A stretch of 64,000 nt of DNA from Nonomuraea africana (GTDB lineage: Bacteria > Actinomycetota > Actinomycetes > Streptosporangiales > Streptosporangiaceae). The stretch is taken from contig NZ_JADBEF010000001.1 in assembly GCF_014873535.1 (NCBI RefSeq), positions 3,410,001-3,474,000 on the forward strand. The letters run 5' to 3'. The number at the start of each line of letters is the position of its first letter. Within the stretch, counting starts at the first letter, position 1. A program made the position numbers and the translations under genes. Below, piece after piece: positions 55,926 through 64,000 of this stretch. The notes beneath the pieces were generated by a model. That model made no database searches and was not told the origin of the DNA. It saw nothing but the letters and a program-made list of their open reading frames with translations.

Positions 55926-57214
55926 GCAGCCCCGAAGAGGTCATCCAGGCCGTCCTCGCCGACCTGCCGAGGCACCGGGGCGTGGTCGTCGACTCGCCGC
56001 CAGGCGCGGGCAAGTCGACGCTGGTCGTGCGGGCCGCGGCGCACCTGGCGGCGACGGGCGAGCCGCTGATGATCGTGGCCCAGACCAACGAGCAGGTCGA
56101 CGACCTCATCGAGCGCATCGCCGACAAGCATCCCGACCTGAGCGTGGGCCGCCTGTCGGCCTCGGGCTACGTGGCGCCGCTCAGGCTGCTGGAGCTGCCG
56201 GGCGTCACGATCGGCACCAGGGTCCAGGACCTCAACGATCCGGCCGTCGTGATCGCGACCGCCGACAAGTGGGCCTGGATCAGCGGCCGCACCTGGCCGT
56301 GGGCCATCGTCGACGAGGCCTACCAGATGCGCTCGGACAAACTGCTGCGCATCGCGGGCCTGTTCGAGCGGGCGCTGTTCGTGGGCGATCCCGGCCAGCT
56401 CGACCCGTTCTCGATCGTGGAGGCCGACCGGTGGGCCGGCCTGTCGTGGGATCCGGTGCAGAGCGCGGTGTCGGTGCTGCTGCGCCACAACCCCGACCTG
56501 CCCGTGCATCGCCTCCCCGTGTCGTGGCGGCTGCCCGCCTCGGCGGCGCCCGTCGTGTCGCGGGCCTTCTACCCGTTCACCGGGTTCAGGGCGGGCACCG
56601 GGCCCGGCGACCGCCGGATGGAGCTGACCACCGAGGGCATGGGCACCGTCTACGACCGCACGCTGGAGGAGGCCGCCCGGTCGGGCTGGGCGCTGCTGGA
56701 GCTGCCCGCCCGCCACACGGTCCGCACCGACGCCGAGGCCGTCCAGGCGGTGGCGCTGCTGGCGACCAGGTTGCTGCAGCGCGGCGGCGTCGTCCACTCC
56801 GAGCGGGGCGAGGCGCCCGTGACGGCCGACCGCATCGCGGTCGGCGCGGCCCATCGCGACCAGGTGGCGGCGATCAGGAACGCGGGGGTGCCGCCGGAGA
56901 TCACCGTCGACACCGCCAACAGGCTGCAGGGGCGCGAGTACGACGTGACCGTGGTGCTGCACCCGCTGTCGGGGCGCAGGGACGCCACTGCCTTCCACCT
57001 GGAGTCGGGACGGCTGTGCGTGCTGGCCTCACGGCACCGGCACGCCTGCGTGGTGGTGGCAAGGGCGGGCATCCCCGAGCTGCTCGACGCCCATCCCTCG
57101 GCCGAGACCGTGCAGCTGGGCGTGCCGGTGAAGTTCCCCGACGGGTGGGAAGCCAACCAGTCGGTTCTCGAACACCTCGCAAGGCATCGGATCTCTGCCC
57201 GCGACGTGCACTGA
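55922..57214 (+). CDS. SF1 helicase, UPF1/Dna2-like
   Basis: A 430-residue superfamily-1 ATPase. Walker A is SPPGAGKST with Lys31, motif II is IVDEAYQM with Asp131-Glu132, motif III GDPGQLDP, motif IV SWRLPASA, motif V DTANRLQGREYDVTVVLHPL, and motif VI LASRHRHACVVVAR. Spacing and motifs fit the UPF1/Dna2 (COG1112-like) branch, but the chain is short because the 1B barrel and N-terminal extension are absent. The partner gene upstream may supply them. It is the last of five closely spaced genes, followed 47 bp later by the STAND gene. Confidence 0.9.
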   Translation: MSSPEEVIQAVLADLPRHRGVVVDSPPGAGKSTLVVRAAAHLAATGEPLMIVAQTNEQVDDLIERIADKHPDLSVGRLSASGYVAPLRLLELPGVTIGTRVQDLNDPAVVIATADKWAWISGRTWPWAIVDEAYQMRSDKLLRIAGLFERALFVGDPGQLDPFSIVEADRWAGLSWDPVQSAVSVLLRHNPDLPVHRLPVSWRLPASAAPVVSRAFYPFTGFRAGTGPGDRRMELTTEGMGTVYDRTLEEAARSGWALLELPARHTVRTDAEAVQAVALLATRLLQRGGVVHSERGEAPVTADRIAVGAAHRDQVAAIRNAGVPPEITVDTANRLQGREYDVTVVLHPLSGRRDATAFHLESGRLCVLASRHRHACVVVARAGIPELLDAHPSAETVQLGVPVKFPDGWEANQSVLEHLARHRISARDVH

Positions 57215-57261
57215 GAGTTAGGATCGCCGCACAGAACCCTCCGAGCGTTTCAGGTCCCATC

Positions 57262-59280
57262 GTGAACTCTTTCGTCGGCCGCTCACGTGAGCTGTCCGAG
57301 ATCAGGCAGCTGGTGGCCTCCTCTCGCCTCGTGACGCTCACCGGCGTCGGCGGCGTCGGCAAGACCCGGCTGGCGCTGCGCGCGGCCGAGCTGTCAGGGG
57401 TGGAGAGCGTGGTGGCGGAGCTGTCGTCGCTGCGCGATCCCGCGCTGCTGTCCGCCCACGTGGCCGCCGCGCTCGATCTGCACGACCAGAGCTCGAGACC
57501 GCAGCTCGACGTGCTGGCGGACGTGCTGAAGGAGCGCCGGCTGCTGCTCGTGCTCGACTCGTGCGAGCACCTGGCCGACCACTGCGCGATGCTCACGCAG
57601 GTGCTCCTCGCCGCCCCCGACCTGCGGATCCTGGCCACCAGCAGGAGACCGCTCGACGTAAGGGGCGAGCGGGTCTTCCAGGTGCCGCCGCTGCCGCTGC
57701 CCGGGCCCGCCGCGCACCGGTCGGAGGCGACGCTGCTGCTGACCGGGCGCGCGCCGGTGCACCTGGACCGCTCCGACGACCCCGTGCTCGCGCAGATCTG
57801 CCATCGCCTCGACGGCATCCCGCTGGCCATCGAGCTGGCGGCGATCCAGCTGGGCGCGCTGTCGCCGCGGCGGCTGCTCGACGCGCTCGACGACCGCTTC
57901 AGCCTGCTGCGCGGGCACGACCGCTGCGGGCTGCCCCGCCACCAGATGCTGCGCACCACGATCGGCTGGAGCCACGAGCTGTGCGAGCCGGACGAGCGGC
58001 TGCTGTGGGCGCGGCTGTCGGTCTTCTCCGGCGGCTTCGACCTGGCCGCCGCCGAGTACGTCTGCGGCGACGAGCGGCTGCCCGCCACCGAGATCGACCT
58101 CCTGCTGACCAGGCTGGTGAACCGCTCGCTCCTGACGGCCGAGGGCGAGGGCCGCTACCGGATGATGTCGACGGTCGCCGAGTTCGGCCTCGACTGGCTG
58201 CGGGCGCTCGATCAGGAGCGGGAGATCAGGCGCCGGCACCGCGACTTCTACCTGCGCAGGGCGCGCAGGGGCGAGAGCGGCTGGTCGAGCAGGGCGCAGA
58301 CCGACTGGCACGCCAGGCTCGGCCGCGACCACACCAACCTGCGCGCGGCGCTCGACTTCAGCCTCGCCGACCCCGGCGAGCACGTGGCGGGCCTCGTCCT
58401 CGCCGCCACGCTGTGGTACTTCTGGACGGCCTGCGGCCACCTGCGCGAGGGCCGCCACTACCTGGAACGGGCTCTGGAGCTGGTCACCGAGCCCAGCGCG
58501 GAACGCACCAAGGCGCTGTGGGTGTGCGGCTGGATCGCCGCGATACAGGGCGACCTCGTGCTCGCCGCCGCCAGGGCGGCCGAGTGTCACGCCGACGCCG
58601 AGGCGCAGCGCGACCGCGCGGCCATCGCCTACGCCACCCAGGTGGCGGGCGCGGCGGCGTTCTTCGCGGGCGACGTCGACACCGCGATCCTGCAGTTCAC
58701 CGCCGCCACCGAGCAACACAGGGCGACCGGCGAACTCCATCCCGGCCTGCTGCTCGGCCTGCCGCAGCTGGCCATGGCACACGTCCTTCGCGGCGACCTC
58801 GACAGGGCCCGGGCCGTCCTGCACGAGTGCCTGGCGTTCTGCGACGAGGCGGGCGAGCTGTGGGCGCGCTCCCACGCCTGCTACACGCTCGGCATGGTCG
58901 AGTGGGCGGCCGGCGACCTGGCCTCCGCCTGGGCGCACGCCCGCCTGTCTTTGCGGGTCAAGCGCCTCTACCACGACGTCACGGGCACCGTCATGTGCGT
59001 GGAGCTGCTGGCGTGGACGGCCGGCGGCAGGGGCGAGCACGCCGAGGCCGCGCGGTTGCTGGGCGCCGCGCAGAACCTCTGGCACACCTTCGGGCTGCCG
59101 CTGTTCGGCTCGCCGTTCTTCTCCGCCGAGCACCGCGAGTGCGAGGAGGCCGCCAGGCGGGCGCTCGGCGGCCAGGTCTACGAGGAGCTGACCGCCGAGG
59201 GGGCGGCGCTGCCGTACGGCGACGCCGTGTCGTACTGCCTGGGCGAATGGCACGGCCCGGTCAGCTGGGCGAGGGTCTAG
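57262..59280 (+). CDS. STAND-type ATPase with TPR domain, lacking a DNA-binding domain
   Basis: A 672-residue NB-ARC-like ATPase: NSFVGRSRELSEIRQL, Walker A TLTGVGGVGKTRLAL, Walker B LLLVLDSCEH, sensor ATSRRPL and IPLAIELAA. From residue 380 on there are TPR-type helical repeats. The family (AfsR/LuxR-like ATPases) often ends in a LuxR HTH, but here the chain stops after the repeats (GDAVSYCLGEWHGPVSWARV). GTG 57262 begins exactly at the conserved FVGR block. With no DNA-binding part it is more likely a signal sensor or switch than a transcription factor. Confidence 0.88.
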   Translation: MNSFVGRSRELSEIRQLVASSRLVTLTGVGGVGKTRLALRAAELSGVESVVAELSSLRDPALLSAHVAAALDLHDQSSRPQLDVLADVLKERRLLLVLDSCEHLADHCAMLTQVLLAAPDLRILATSRRPLDVRGERVFQVPPLPLPGPAAHRSEATLLLTGRAPVHLDRSDDPVLAQICHRLDGIPLAIELAAIQLGALSPRRLLDALDDRFSLLRGHDRCGLPRHQMLRTTIGWSHELCEPDERLLWARLSVFSGGFDLAAAEYVCGDERLPATEIDLLLTRLVNRSLLTAEGEGRYRMMSTVAEFGLDWLRALDQEREIRRRHRDFYLRRARRGESGWSSRAQTDWHARLGRDHTNLRAALDFSLADPGEHVAGLVLAATLWYFWTACGHLREGRHYLERALELVTEPSAERTKALWVCGWIAAIQGDLVLAAARAAECHADAEAQRDRAAIAYATQVAGAAAFFAGDVDTAILQFTAATEQHRATGELHPGLLLGLPQLAMAHVLRGDLDRARAVLHECLAFCDEAGELWARSHACYTLGMVEWAAGDLASAWAHARLSLRVKRLYHDVTGTVMCVELLAWTAGGRGEHAEAARLLGAAQNLWHTFGLPLFGSPFFSAEHRECEEAARRALGGQVYEELTAEGAALPYGDAVSYCLGEWHGPVSWARV

Positions 59281-60668
59281 GGAGTGGTCCGCCCCCGGGT
59301 CCTGCCGAGCCGTCGGACGAGCAGGACGCTCGCCGCCACGACCGCCGCGGCCGAGCAGACCAGGATCGTGCGGACCGCCGGCAGGTACCAGCCGGGCCCC
59401 TCGATGACCACCGGGTGCACGGGCTCGTCGGAGTCGCCCATGACGAACGGCGTGTACGAGGCGGCGAACGCCAGGAGGACGAGATACACCATGCCCCAGG
59501 TGACCAACGCGGCCTGCGTCCCTGGCGTGCCGGCCCGGCTCCTGACCCTGCGGGCCAGCACGGTCAGGCCCACGACGGCGACGGCGAACAGCACGGCGTA
59601 GGCCCGGACGCCGCTCGCCGCTGTTTCGAGGAACCAATCGCCCGTGGCCACGTCTCCGGCGGTCTCCTCCCCCCTGAGCCCGGCTTCCTCGTGCGCGATG
59701 CGCCGTGCCTGGTCGATGCCCACGACGCTGAGCAGGGTGATGACCGGCCCGGCCCAGATCGAGGCGGCGACCAGCACGGCGGGCGCGCGGCCGTCCGCCC
59801 GTGCCGCGGCCGGCTCGGCCGCCAGCCGGACCATTCCCGCCAGCAGCGGCACGACGAAGAAGGCGGCGATGACAAAGGCCGGCATCAGCCGGCCCGTGTA
59901 GGTGCTGACCAAGACGATCGCCGACACGAGGGCGGGGAAGGCGATGGCCCCTCCCACGACCAGCACGCCTTTCGACCCGCCCCGCCGTCCCGTCACCTTG
60001 GCGAGCACCGCAAGTCCTGCGGCGACCAGCGCGGCGAGCGTCACCACGATGAGGGGCGGCTCCGACACGTAGATGTCCAGCAGGTGCTCGGCCACCAGGT
60101 ACCACGTGTAGGTCCCCGCTGCGAGCGCCGCGATGCCGAGCGCGCTGGTCGTGAGAGCCCGCCGGGTGAAGGCGTCGGCCACGCCGGAGCCTGCGTGCGG
60201 GGGGATCGCCCACAGGCCCAGGACGTACGACAGCGCGGCGAGGCCGAAGAGCGTGACAATGGGCCGGACGTACCAGTACGCCCCGGCCTCGACGGCGTTC
60301 AGGAAGATCACTATCGCGCCGAACAGCGAGAAGCCGATCAGGCAGGCACCGACCAGCGCCGCCAGCAGCGAACCCAGCGGCCTGCCCCGGTAGACGAGCA
60401 CGGCAGCGACGGCCATGAAAGGTACTGCGGCACCGCAGAACAGGGCGCCCACGAACACCGTCATCGCGGCAGGGCTACTGGGAGCGAACAACACGGTCTT
60501 GAGGATCGGGACCACTGTGATCCCATCCCTCAGCACCGAGGCCGGGGCCATCTCGCCGAGCTCCTGCCGGGGGTCCTGCGACAGCACGGCCAGGTCGAGT
60601 CCGGTGATGAAGGCGCAACAGATGCCGACGGACAAGAACAGGACGGCCGCCACGGCATGCTTTCTCAT
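59277..60668 (-). CDS. Large membrane protein of unknown function
   Basis: A 463-residue protein with about twelve predicted helices, beginning with a signal-like segment (AVAAVLFLSVGICCAFITGLDLAVL). No transporter or enzyme motif is visible. Soluble loops are short except around residue 335 (GLRGEETAGDVATGDWFLETA). Its 3' end overlaps the convergent STAND gene by four bases. It might be an unrelated neighbour. Confidence 0.82.
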   Translation of the reverse strand: MRKHAVAAVLFLSVGICCAFITGLDLAVLSQDPRQELGEMAPASVLRDGITVVPILKTVLFAPSSPAAMTVFVGALFCGAAVPFMAVAAVLVYRGRPLGSLLAALVGACLIGFSLFGAIVIFLNAVEAGAYWYVRPIVTLFGLAALSYVLGLWAIPPHAGSGVADAFTRRALTTSALGIAALAAGTYTWYLVAEHLLDIYVSEPPLIVVTLAALVAAGLAVLAKVTGRRGGSKGVLVVGGAIAFPALVSAIVLVSTYTGRLMPAFVIAAFFVVPLLAGMVRLAAEPAAARADGRAPAVLVAASIWAGPVITLLSVVGIDQARRIAHEEAGLRGEETAGDVATGDWFLETAASGVRAYAVLFAVAVVGLTVLARRVRSRAGTPGTQAALVTWGMVYLVLLAFAASYTPFVMGDSDEPVHPVVIEGPGWYLPAVRTILVCSAAAVVAASVLLVRRLGRTRGRTTP

Positions 60669-60712
60669 GGCCGCTTAGACGTCGCGAGACGTTCCCCAGT
60701 TTCGCGGCGGAG

Positions 60713-61645
60713 CTAGATCCGCCTGCGCCAGACGTCGATCACCAGGACCGGCCGCATGCCCGCCGAGGTGTACAGGCCGAGCGCGGGTGTGGTGTTGTTG
60801 GCGTCGACCTGGAGCAGGGTGCCACGCCGTCCCCGTGCGGCGTCGGCGGCGAAGGCCGAGCGCAGCAGCAGGCGGCCGAGGCCGCGCCCGCGGTAGGCGG
60901 GCAGGGTGGCGAGGCTGAGGACGTAGCCGCGGTTCTCGTCGGCGGCGAAGTGGTTGGTGCCCAGCAGCATCGCGGCGGGCTCGCCATCGACCTTCGCGAG
61001 CGTGAGCTGCGACCAGTCGGTGGCCGCCGAGGCCTGCCTGCGGGCCAGCCACTCCTCGTACGGCAGGGGCACGAACCCGAAGTGGTCGGCGAACCCCTCC
61101 TGCTGGACGCGGTGCGCCTCCCGCCTGAGCTCGTCGGTGTCGGCGGTGTGCAGGGTGACGCCCTCGGGCGGCTCGGGCGCCTCGACCGGCCCCTCGAAGT
61201 CGATGCCGAGCCGGTGGAAGCTGGTGGCGGGCTCGAATCCGAGCCCCTTGACGACGGCCTGCCTGGCCTCGTCGGCGCGGTAGAGGCCGATGTCGAGCGT
61301 GGCGCCCTCGTGGCCGCGCTCGGCGGCGATCTCGCGGGAGCGTTCCAGGACCGCCGACCAGAGCCACTCGCCGACGCCGTCGTTCACGCCCGGCCTGACG
61401 ATCACCTCGACGTCGAGGTGGTCGCTGTCGCCCTTGGGCATGGCCCAGGCCCACCCGTCGAGCCTGCCTTCGGCGTTTTCGACCAGCCATGCGTCCTTGG
61501 CGGTGTCGAGCTCGCCGAGCTCGTCGGCGATGTCGTCGGGGGTCAGGTCGGGGACGCCGATGACGTGGATGTCGTGGGCGGCGACGAGGTCGTAGACGGC
61601 GGCGGCGTCCGCCTGGCCCGGACGGCGAACGGTGTGGTGATCCAT
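60713..61645 (-). CDS. Double-domain GNAT acetyltransferase (MshD-like)
   Basis: A 310-residue protein with two GNAT folds. The N-terminal one is degenerate (VYDLVAAHDIHVIGV, WAWAMPKGDSDHLDVEVIVRP). The C-terminal one has a good acetyl-CoA loop (LATLPAYRGRGLGRLLLRSA, matching QxxGxG/A) and NNTTPALGLYTSAGMRP. The layout resembles mycothiol synthase MshD, but the substrate is not certain. ATG 61645 lies about 45 bp from a perfect inverted repeat shared with the divergent GNAT gene. Confidence 0.88.
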   Translation of the reverse strand: MDHHTVRRPGQADAAAVYDLVAAHDIHVIGVPDLTPDDIADELGELDTAKDAWLVENAEGRLDGWAWAMPKGDSDHLDVEVIVRPGVNDGVGEWLWSAVLERSREIAAERGHEGATLDIGLYRADEARQAVVKGLGFEPATSFHRLGIDFEGPVEAPEPPEGVTLHTADTDELRREAHRVQQEGFADHFGFVPLPYEEWLARRQASAATDWSQLTLAKVDGEPAAMLLGTNHFAADENRGYVLSLATLPAYRGRGLGRLLLRSAFAADAARGRRGTLLQVDANNTTPALGLYTSAGMRPVLVIDVWRRRI

Positions 61646-61688
61646 GGGGACGATTGTCCCTATTTCCGGCGCCGAGCGCCTCTGGTTT

Positions 61689-61775
61689 TACTCATGAGAA
61701 ACGTGCGAGGGAGACCGCCGGAACCACCAGGTCAGACGCATGGAGGAGGTCCGTTTCGCACGTTTCTCATGAGTA
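61689..61775. repeat. Perfect 20-bp inverted repeat between divergent GNAT genes
   Basis: The left arm is TACTCATGAGAAACGTGCGA (61689-61708); the right arm at 61756-61775 is its exact complement, with a 47-bp spacer. Each arm also holds the palindrome CTCATGAG. Candidate roles are paired operators for the two genes or ends of a tiny mobile element. No target-site duplication is seen. Confidence 0.85.
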
Positions 61776-61785
61776 GGGTGGGCGG

Positions 61786-62283
61786 ATGATGATCCGTTCC
61801 GCCACCGCCGCCGACCTGGCCGCGGTCGCCGCCATCTATGCCCACTACGTCGCCACCAGCGTGGCCACCTTCGACGAGGTCGCACCGGAGGCCGCCTTCT
61901 GGTCCGGTCGCCTGAGAGAGCTGGACGAGCGGGGTCTGCCGTTCCTGGTGGCCGAGGAGGAGGGCGAGGTGGCCGGCTACGCCTTGGCGAGCCAGTGGCG
62001 GCCCAAGCCGGCCTACCGCCACACCGTGGAGGACTCGATCTACCTGGCGCCCGGCCGGACGGGCAGGGGGCTGGGGAGGGCGCTGCTGGGCGAGTTGCTG
62101 CCGCGCTGCGCGAAGGGCGGGATACGCCAGGTGGTGGCGGTGATCGCGGACACCGGCGAGCCCGGCTCGGCCGCGCTGCACCGCGCGTTCGGCTTCGAGG
62201 CCGCGGGACGCCTGAAGGGGGTCGGCTTCAAGCTGGGCCGCTGGGTCGACACCGAGCTGATGCAGCTCGACCTCACCAGGTGA
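61786..62283 (+). CDS. GNAT N-acetyltransferase, phosphinothricin acetyltransferase-like
   Basis: A 165-residue acetyltransferase of the PAT/Bar type: IRSATAADLAAVAAIYAHYV, VATFDEVAPEAAFWSGRL, YALASQWRPKPAYRHTVEDSIYLAPGRTGRGLGRALL (acetyl-CoA loop) and LHRAFGFEAAGRLKGVGFKLGRWVDTELMQ. It acetylates a small amine; many homologues act on methionine sulfoximine or phosphinothricin. ATG 61786 is followed by a second ATG codon. It starts 11 bp after the right arm of the inverted repeat. Confidence 0.92.
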   Translation: MMIRSATAADLAAVAAIYAHYVATSVATFDEVAPEAAFWSGRLRELDERGLPFLVAEEEGEVAGYALASQWRPKPAYRHTVEDSIYLAPGRTGRGLGRALLGELLPRCAKGGIRQVVAVIADTGEPGSAALHRAFGFEAAGRLKGVGFKLGRWVDTELMQLDLTR

Positions 62284-62292
62284 CGGCGGGCC

Positions 62293-63843
62293 TCAGTCGG
62301 CGACCGCCACCTCGAGCTTCGCCTCCTCGCCTGGGCCGCCGCGCAGCGGGATCTCCTTGATGAAGGCGGCCAGCACCGGCACCACCACCGCGAAGAGGAT
62401 CGCCCACCAGAAGATGCCCGCGATGGCGTCGGCCAGTGCCGTGAGGAAGCCGGTGCGCACCTGCGGCGGCAGGTGGCCGAGGGCGGCGGCGTCCATCCGG
62501 CCGCCCGAGGCGACGACCTGGTCGGCCACCCGCGCGCCGAACCTGTCCGTCAGGCCCGACAGCAGCTGGTTGTTGAAGATCGCGCCGAACAGCGAGACGC
62601 CGAACGAGCCGCCGATGGAGCGGAAGAAAGTGGAGGTGCTGCTGGCCACGCCGAGATCCCGCTGTTCGACGCTGTTCTGCGCGATCAGCATCGTGGTCTG
62701 CATGAGGAAGCCCATGCCGAGGCCGAGGACGGCGATGAACAGGCCGGTCTGCCACGAAGGGGTGTCCACGCCCATGAGTGACAGCAGGAACATGCCCACC
62801 GCCATGACCACGCCGCCGAGCACCGGGTAGAGCTTGTACCTGCCGGTCCTGGTGATGGCCCGGCCGACGAACAGCGACACGACCATCGCCGCGCCCATCA
62901 TCGGCAGGAGCAGCAGGCCCGAGTTGGTCGCCGAGGCGCCCTGGACGGTCTGCTGGTAGAGCGGCAGGAAGTTGATGGCGCCGAACATCGCGAAGCCGAG
63001 CAGGAAGCCGACGGCCGAGATCAGCGCGAAGTTGCGGTTGCGGAACAGCTGCAGCGGCATGATCGGCTCGGCGGCGCGGCGCTCGACGGGGATGAAGGCG
63101 GCGATGCTCACGATCGCCAGCGCGGTGAGGCCGAGGATCTGCGGCGAGGTCCAGTCGTACTCGTTGCCGCCCCAGGTGGTGATGAGCACCAGCGCGGTGA
63201 TGCCGATCGACAGCAGGGCCGCGCCGAGCCAGTCGATGCGGGCCTCGCTGCGGTGCTTGGGCAGCTTGAGCTTGACCGCCAGCAGCGCCAGGGCGACCGC
63301 GCCGACGGGCAGGTTCACGTAGAAGGCCCAGCGCCAGTCGAGGTGGTCGGTGATGAAACCGCCGACCAGGGGTCCCGCGATCATCGCCAGCGACATGACC
63401 CCCGCCATGATGCCCTGGTACTGGCCGCGCTCGCGGGGCGGGACCAGGTCGCCGATGATGGCCATCGCGTTGACCATGAGGCCGCCCGCGCCGAGGCCCT
63501 GGAGCGCGCGGAAGGCGATGAGCTCGCCCATGCCGTCCGAGGGGCCGCCGAGCAGGTCCGAGCCGGCCATGCCGCAGAGCACCGAGCCGACCATGAAGAT
63601 CACGATCGAGCCCATGAAGATGTTCTTGCGTCCGTACAGGTCGCCGATCTTCCCCCAGATCGGCGTCGAGACGGTCGTTCCCAGGACGTAGGCGGTCACC
63701 ACCCACGACAGGTGGGTCAGGCCCCCCAGCTCCTCGACGATGCGGGGCATGGCGGTGCCCACGATCATGTTGTCGAGCATCGCCAGCACCATGGCGGCCA
63801 TCAGGCCCGGCAGGACCGCCATGACCTCGCGCCGTCGCTCCAC
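62293..63843 (-). CDS. DHA2 (EmrB/QacA-type) multidrug MFS exporter
   Basis: A 516-residue, 14-helix exporter. Typical parts are MLDNMIVGTAMPRIVEELGG, WVVTAYVLGTTVSTPIWGKIGDLYGRKN (motif A), ALQGLGAGGLMVNAMAIIGDLVPPRERG (with motif C-like Gly), and GPLVGGFITDHLDWRWAFYVNLPVG. GTG 63843 follows GGGGAGTGGATCG. It is divergent from a TetR gene with two operators between them, the usual arrangement for drug efflux. Confidence 0.94.
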   Translation of the reverse strand: MERRREVMAVLPGLMAAMVLAMLDNMIVGTAMPRIVEELGGLTHLSWVVTAYVLGTTVSTPIWGKIGDLYGRKNIFMGSIVIFMVGSVLCGMAGSDLLGGPSDGMGELIAFRALQGLGAGGLMVNAMAIIGDLVPPRERGQYQGIMAGVMSLAMIAGPLVGGFITDHLDWRWAFYVNLPVGAVALALLAVKLKLPKHRSEARIDWLGAALLSIGITALVLITTWGGNEYDWTSPQILGLTALAIVSIAAFIPVERRAAEPIMPLQLFRNRNFALISAVGFLLGFAMFGAINFLPLYQQTVQGASATNSGLLLLPMMGAAMVVSLFVGRAITRTGRYKLYPVLGGVVMAVGMFLLSLMGVDTPSWQTGLFIAVLGLGMGFLMQTTMLIAQNSVEQRDLGVASSTSTFFRSIGGSFGVSLFGAIFNNQLLSGLTDRFGARVADQVVASGGRMDAAALGHLPPQVRTGFLTALADAIAGIFWWAILFAVVVPVLAAFIKEIPLRGGPGEEAKLEVAVAD

Positions 63844-63876
63844 CGATCCACTCCCCGATCTTCGCGGTGCCCCTTA

Positions 63877-63930
63877 CTTGCCGACCGGCAAGCACCCGCT
63901 AAGCTAAAGTCTTACTTGCCGGCCGTCAAG
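63877..63930. promoter_or_regulatory. Two palindromic TetR-type operators
   Basis: CTTGCCGACCGGCAAG (63877-63892) is a perfect dyad with a 2-bp centre. CTTGCCGGCCGTCAAG (63915-63930) is the same site with one mismatch. The centres are 38 bp apart, between the exporter start and the TetR start. They are probably bound by the TetR protein to repress both genes. Confidence 0.8.
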
Positions 63931-63944
63931 TCAGAAGGACCGTT

Positions 63945-64000
63945 ATGCGAGACGACACCCGGGCGAAGATCCAGGAGATCGCGCTCAGGCTCTTCACCGA
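63945..64000 (+). CDS. TetR-family regulator (N-terminus only, cut by window end)
   Basis: ATG 63945 begins MRDDTRAKIQEIALRLFT, the start of a TetR HTH (first helix of a domain that usually reads AxxLFxExGxxxT). Only 18 codons are inside the window. AGAAGGACCGTT precedes it. The divergent exporter and the twin operators support the assignment. Confidence 0.8.
   Translation, partial: MRDDTRAKIQEIALRLFT

Overview
This is a high-GC actinomycete chromosome segment. GTG and TTG starts, 4-base ATGA/GTGA gene overlaps, SARP, LuxR, STAND and Ser/Thr kinase genes, and actinobacterial-type ClpC, DUF3311/SSS and TrpEG proteins all point that way. A Streptosporangiales-like genus is my inference only. 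I see no tRNA, rRNA, insertion sequence or CRISPR array.

Region 1 (about 1-13.0 kb) holds a DoxX fragment, a metallophosphoesterase/PPTase pair and a ClpC-type unfoldase lacking its middle domain. An HxlR regulator and a degenerate aldo/keto-reductase-like protein follow. Next come a NarL response regulator and its probable soluble histidine kinase, flanking a divergent pair: a DRE-TIM acyl transferase (isopropylmalate/homocitrate-synthase fold) and a UbiA prenyltransferase. An MFS transporter and a SARP activator close the region.

Region 2 (about 13.0-29 kb) carries the five-gene enediyne warhead cassette on the minus strand in the classical order E3 (UnbL/DUF1702), E4 (UnbV), E5 (UnbU), PKSE, TE. 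The operon continues into an F420/NADP reductase-like gene and a membrane protein. Beside it lie an orphan LuxR regulator with a pseudo-receiver, two methyltransferases, a P450 and an alpha/beta hydrolase. The PKSE has intact KS, AT, ACP, KR and DH motifs, but its C-terminal PPTase domain is shortened and lacks the family's signature motifs. The free-standing PPTase at 1.3 kb may supply the activation in trans. The associated genes (UbiA, DRE-TIM) are not a familiar enediyne set.

Region 3 (about 29-50 kb) is mostly ordinary metabolism and transport. It includes an S8-protease-like secreted protein without its protease domain, an amidohydrolase and a fused anthranilate synthase behind a textbook Trp attenuator (leader peptide with two Trp codons). 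It also has SGNH and CocE hydrolases, a small secreted Cys-repeat protein and a WYL regulator. Further on are SDR, VOC and CMD enzymes, a tandemly duplicated DUF3311/SSS symporter module, an AraC regulator, a PhyH dioxygenase and an acyl-CoA dehydrogenase/phosphotransferase/DUF6285 group.

Region 4 (about 51-59.3 kb) is a tightly coupled run: tail-anchored Ser/Thr kinase, coiled-coil/winged-helix protein, Cas4/AddB-like PD-(D/E)xK nuclease with a Cys cluster, 482-aa unknown protein, UPF1/Dna2-like SF1 helicase, and a STAND ATPase with no DNA-binding domain. Nuclease plus helicase looks like a split Dna2. With the kinase and STAND protein it is the best candidate here for an undescribed defence or DNA-processing system.

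Region 5 (59.3-64 kb) has a membrane protein, two divergent GNAT acetyltransferases separated by a perfect 20-bp inverted repeat, and a DHA2-type drug exporter divergent from a TetR gene (cut by the window end) with two palindromic operators between them.
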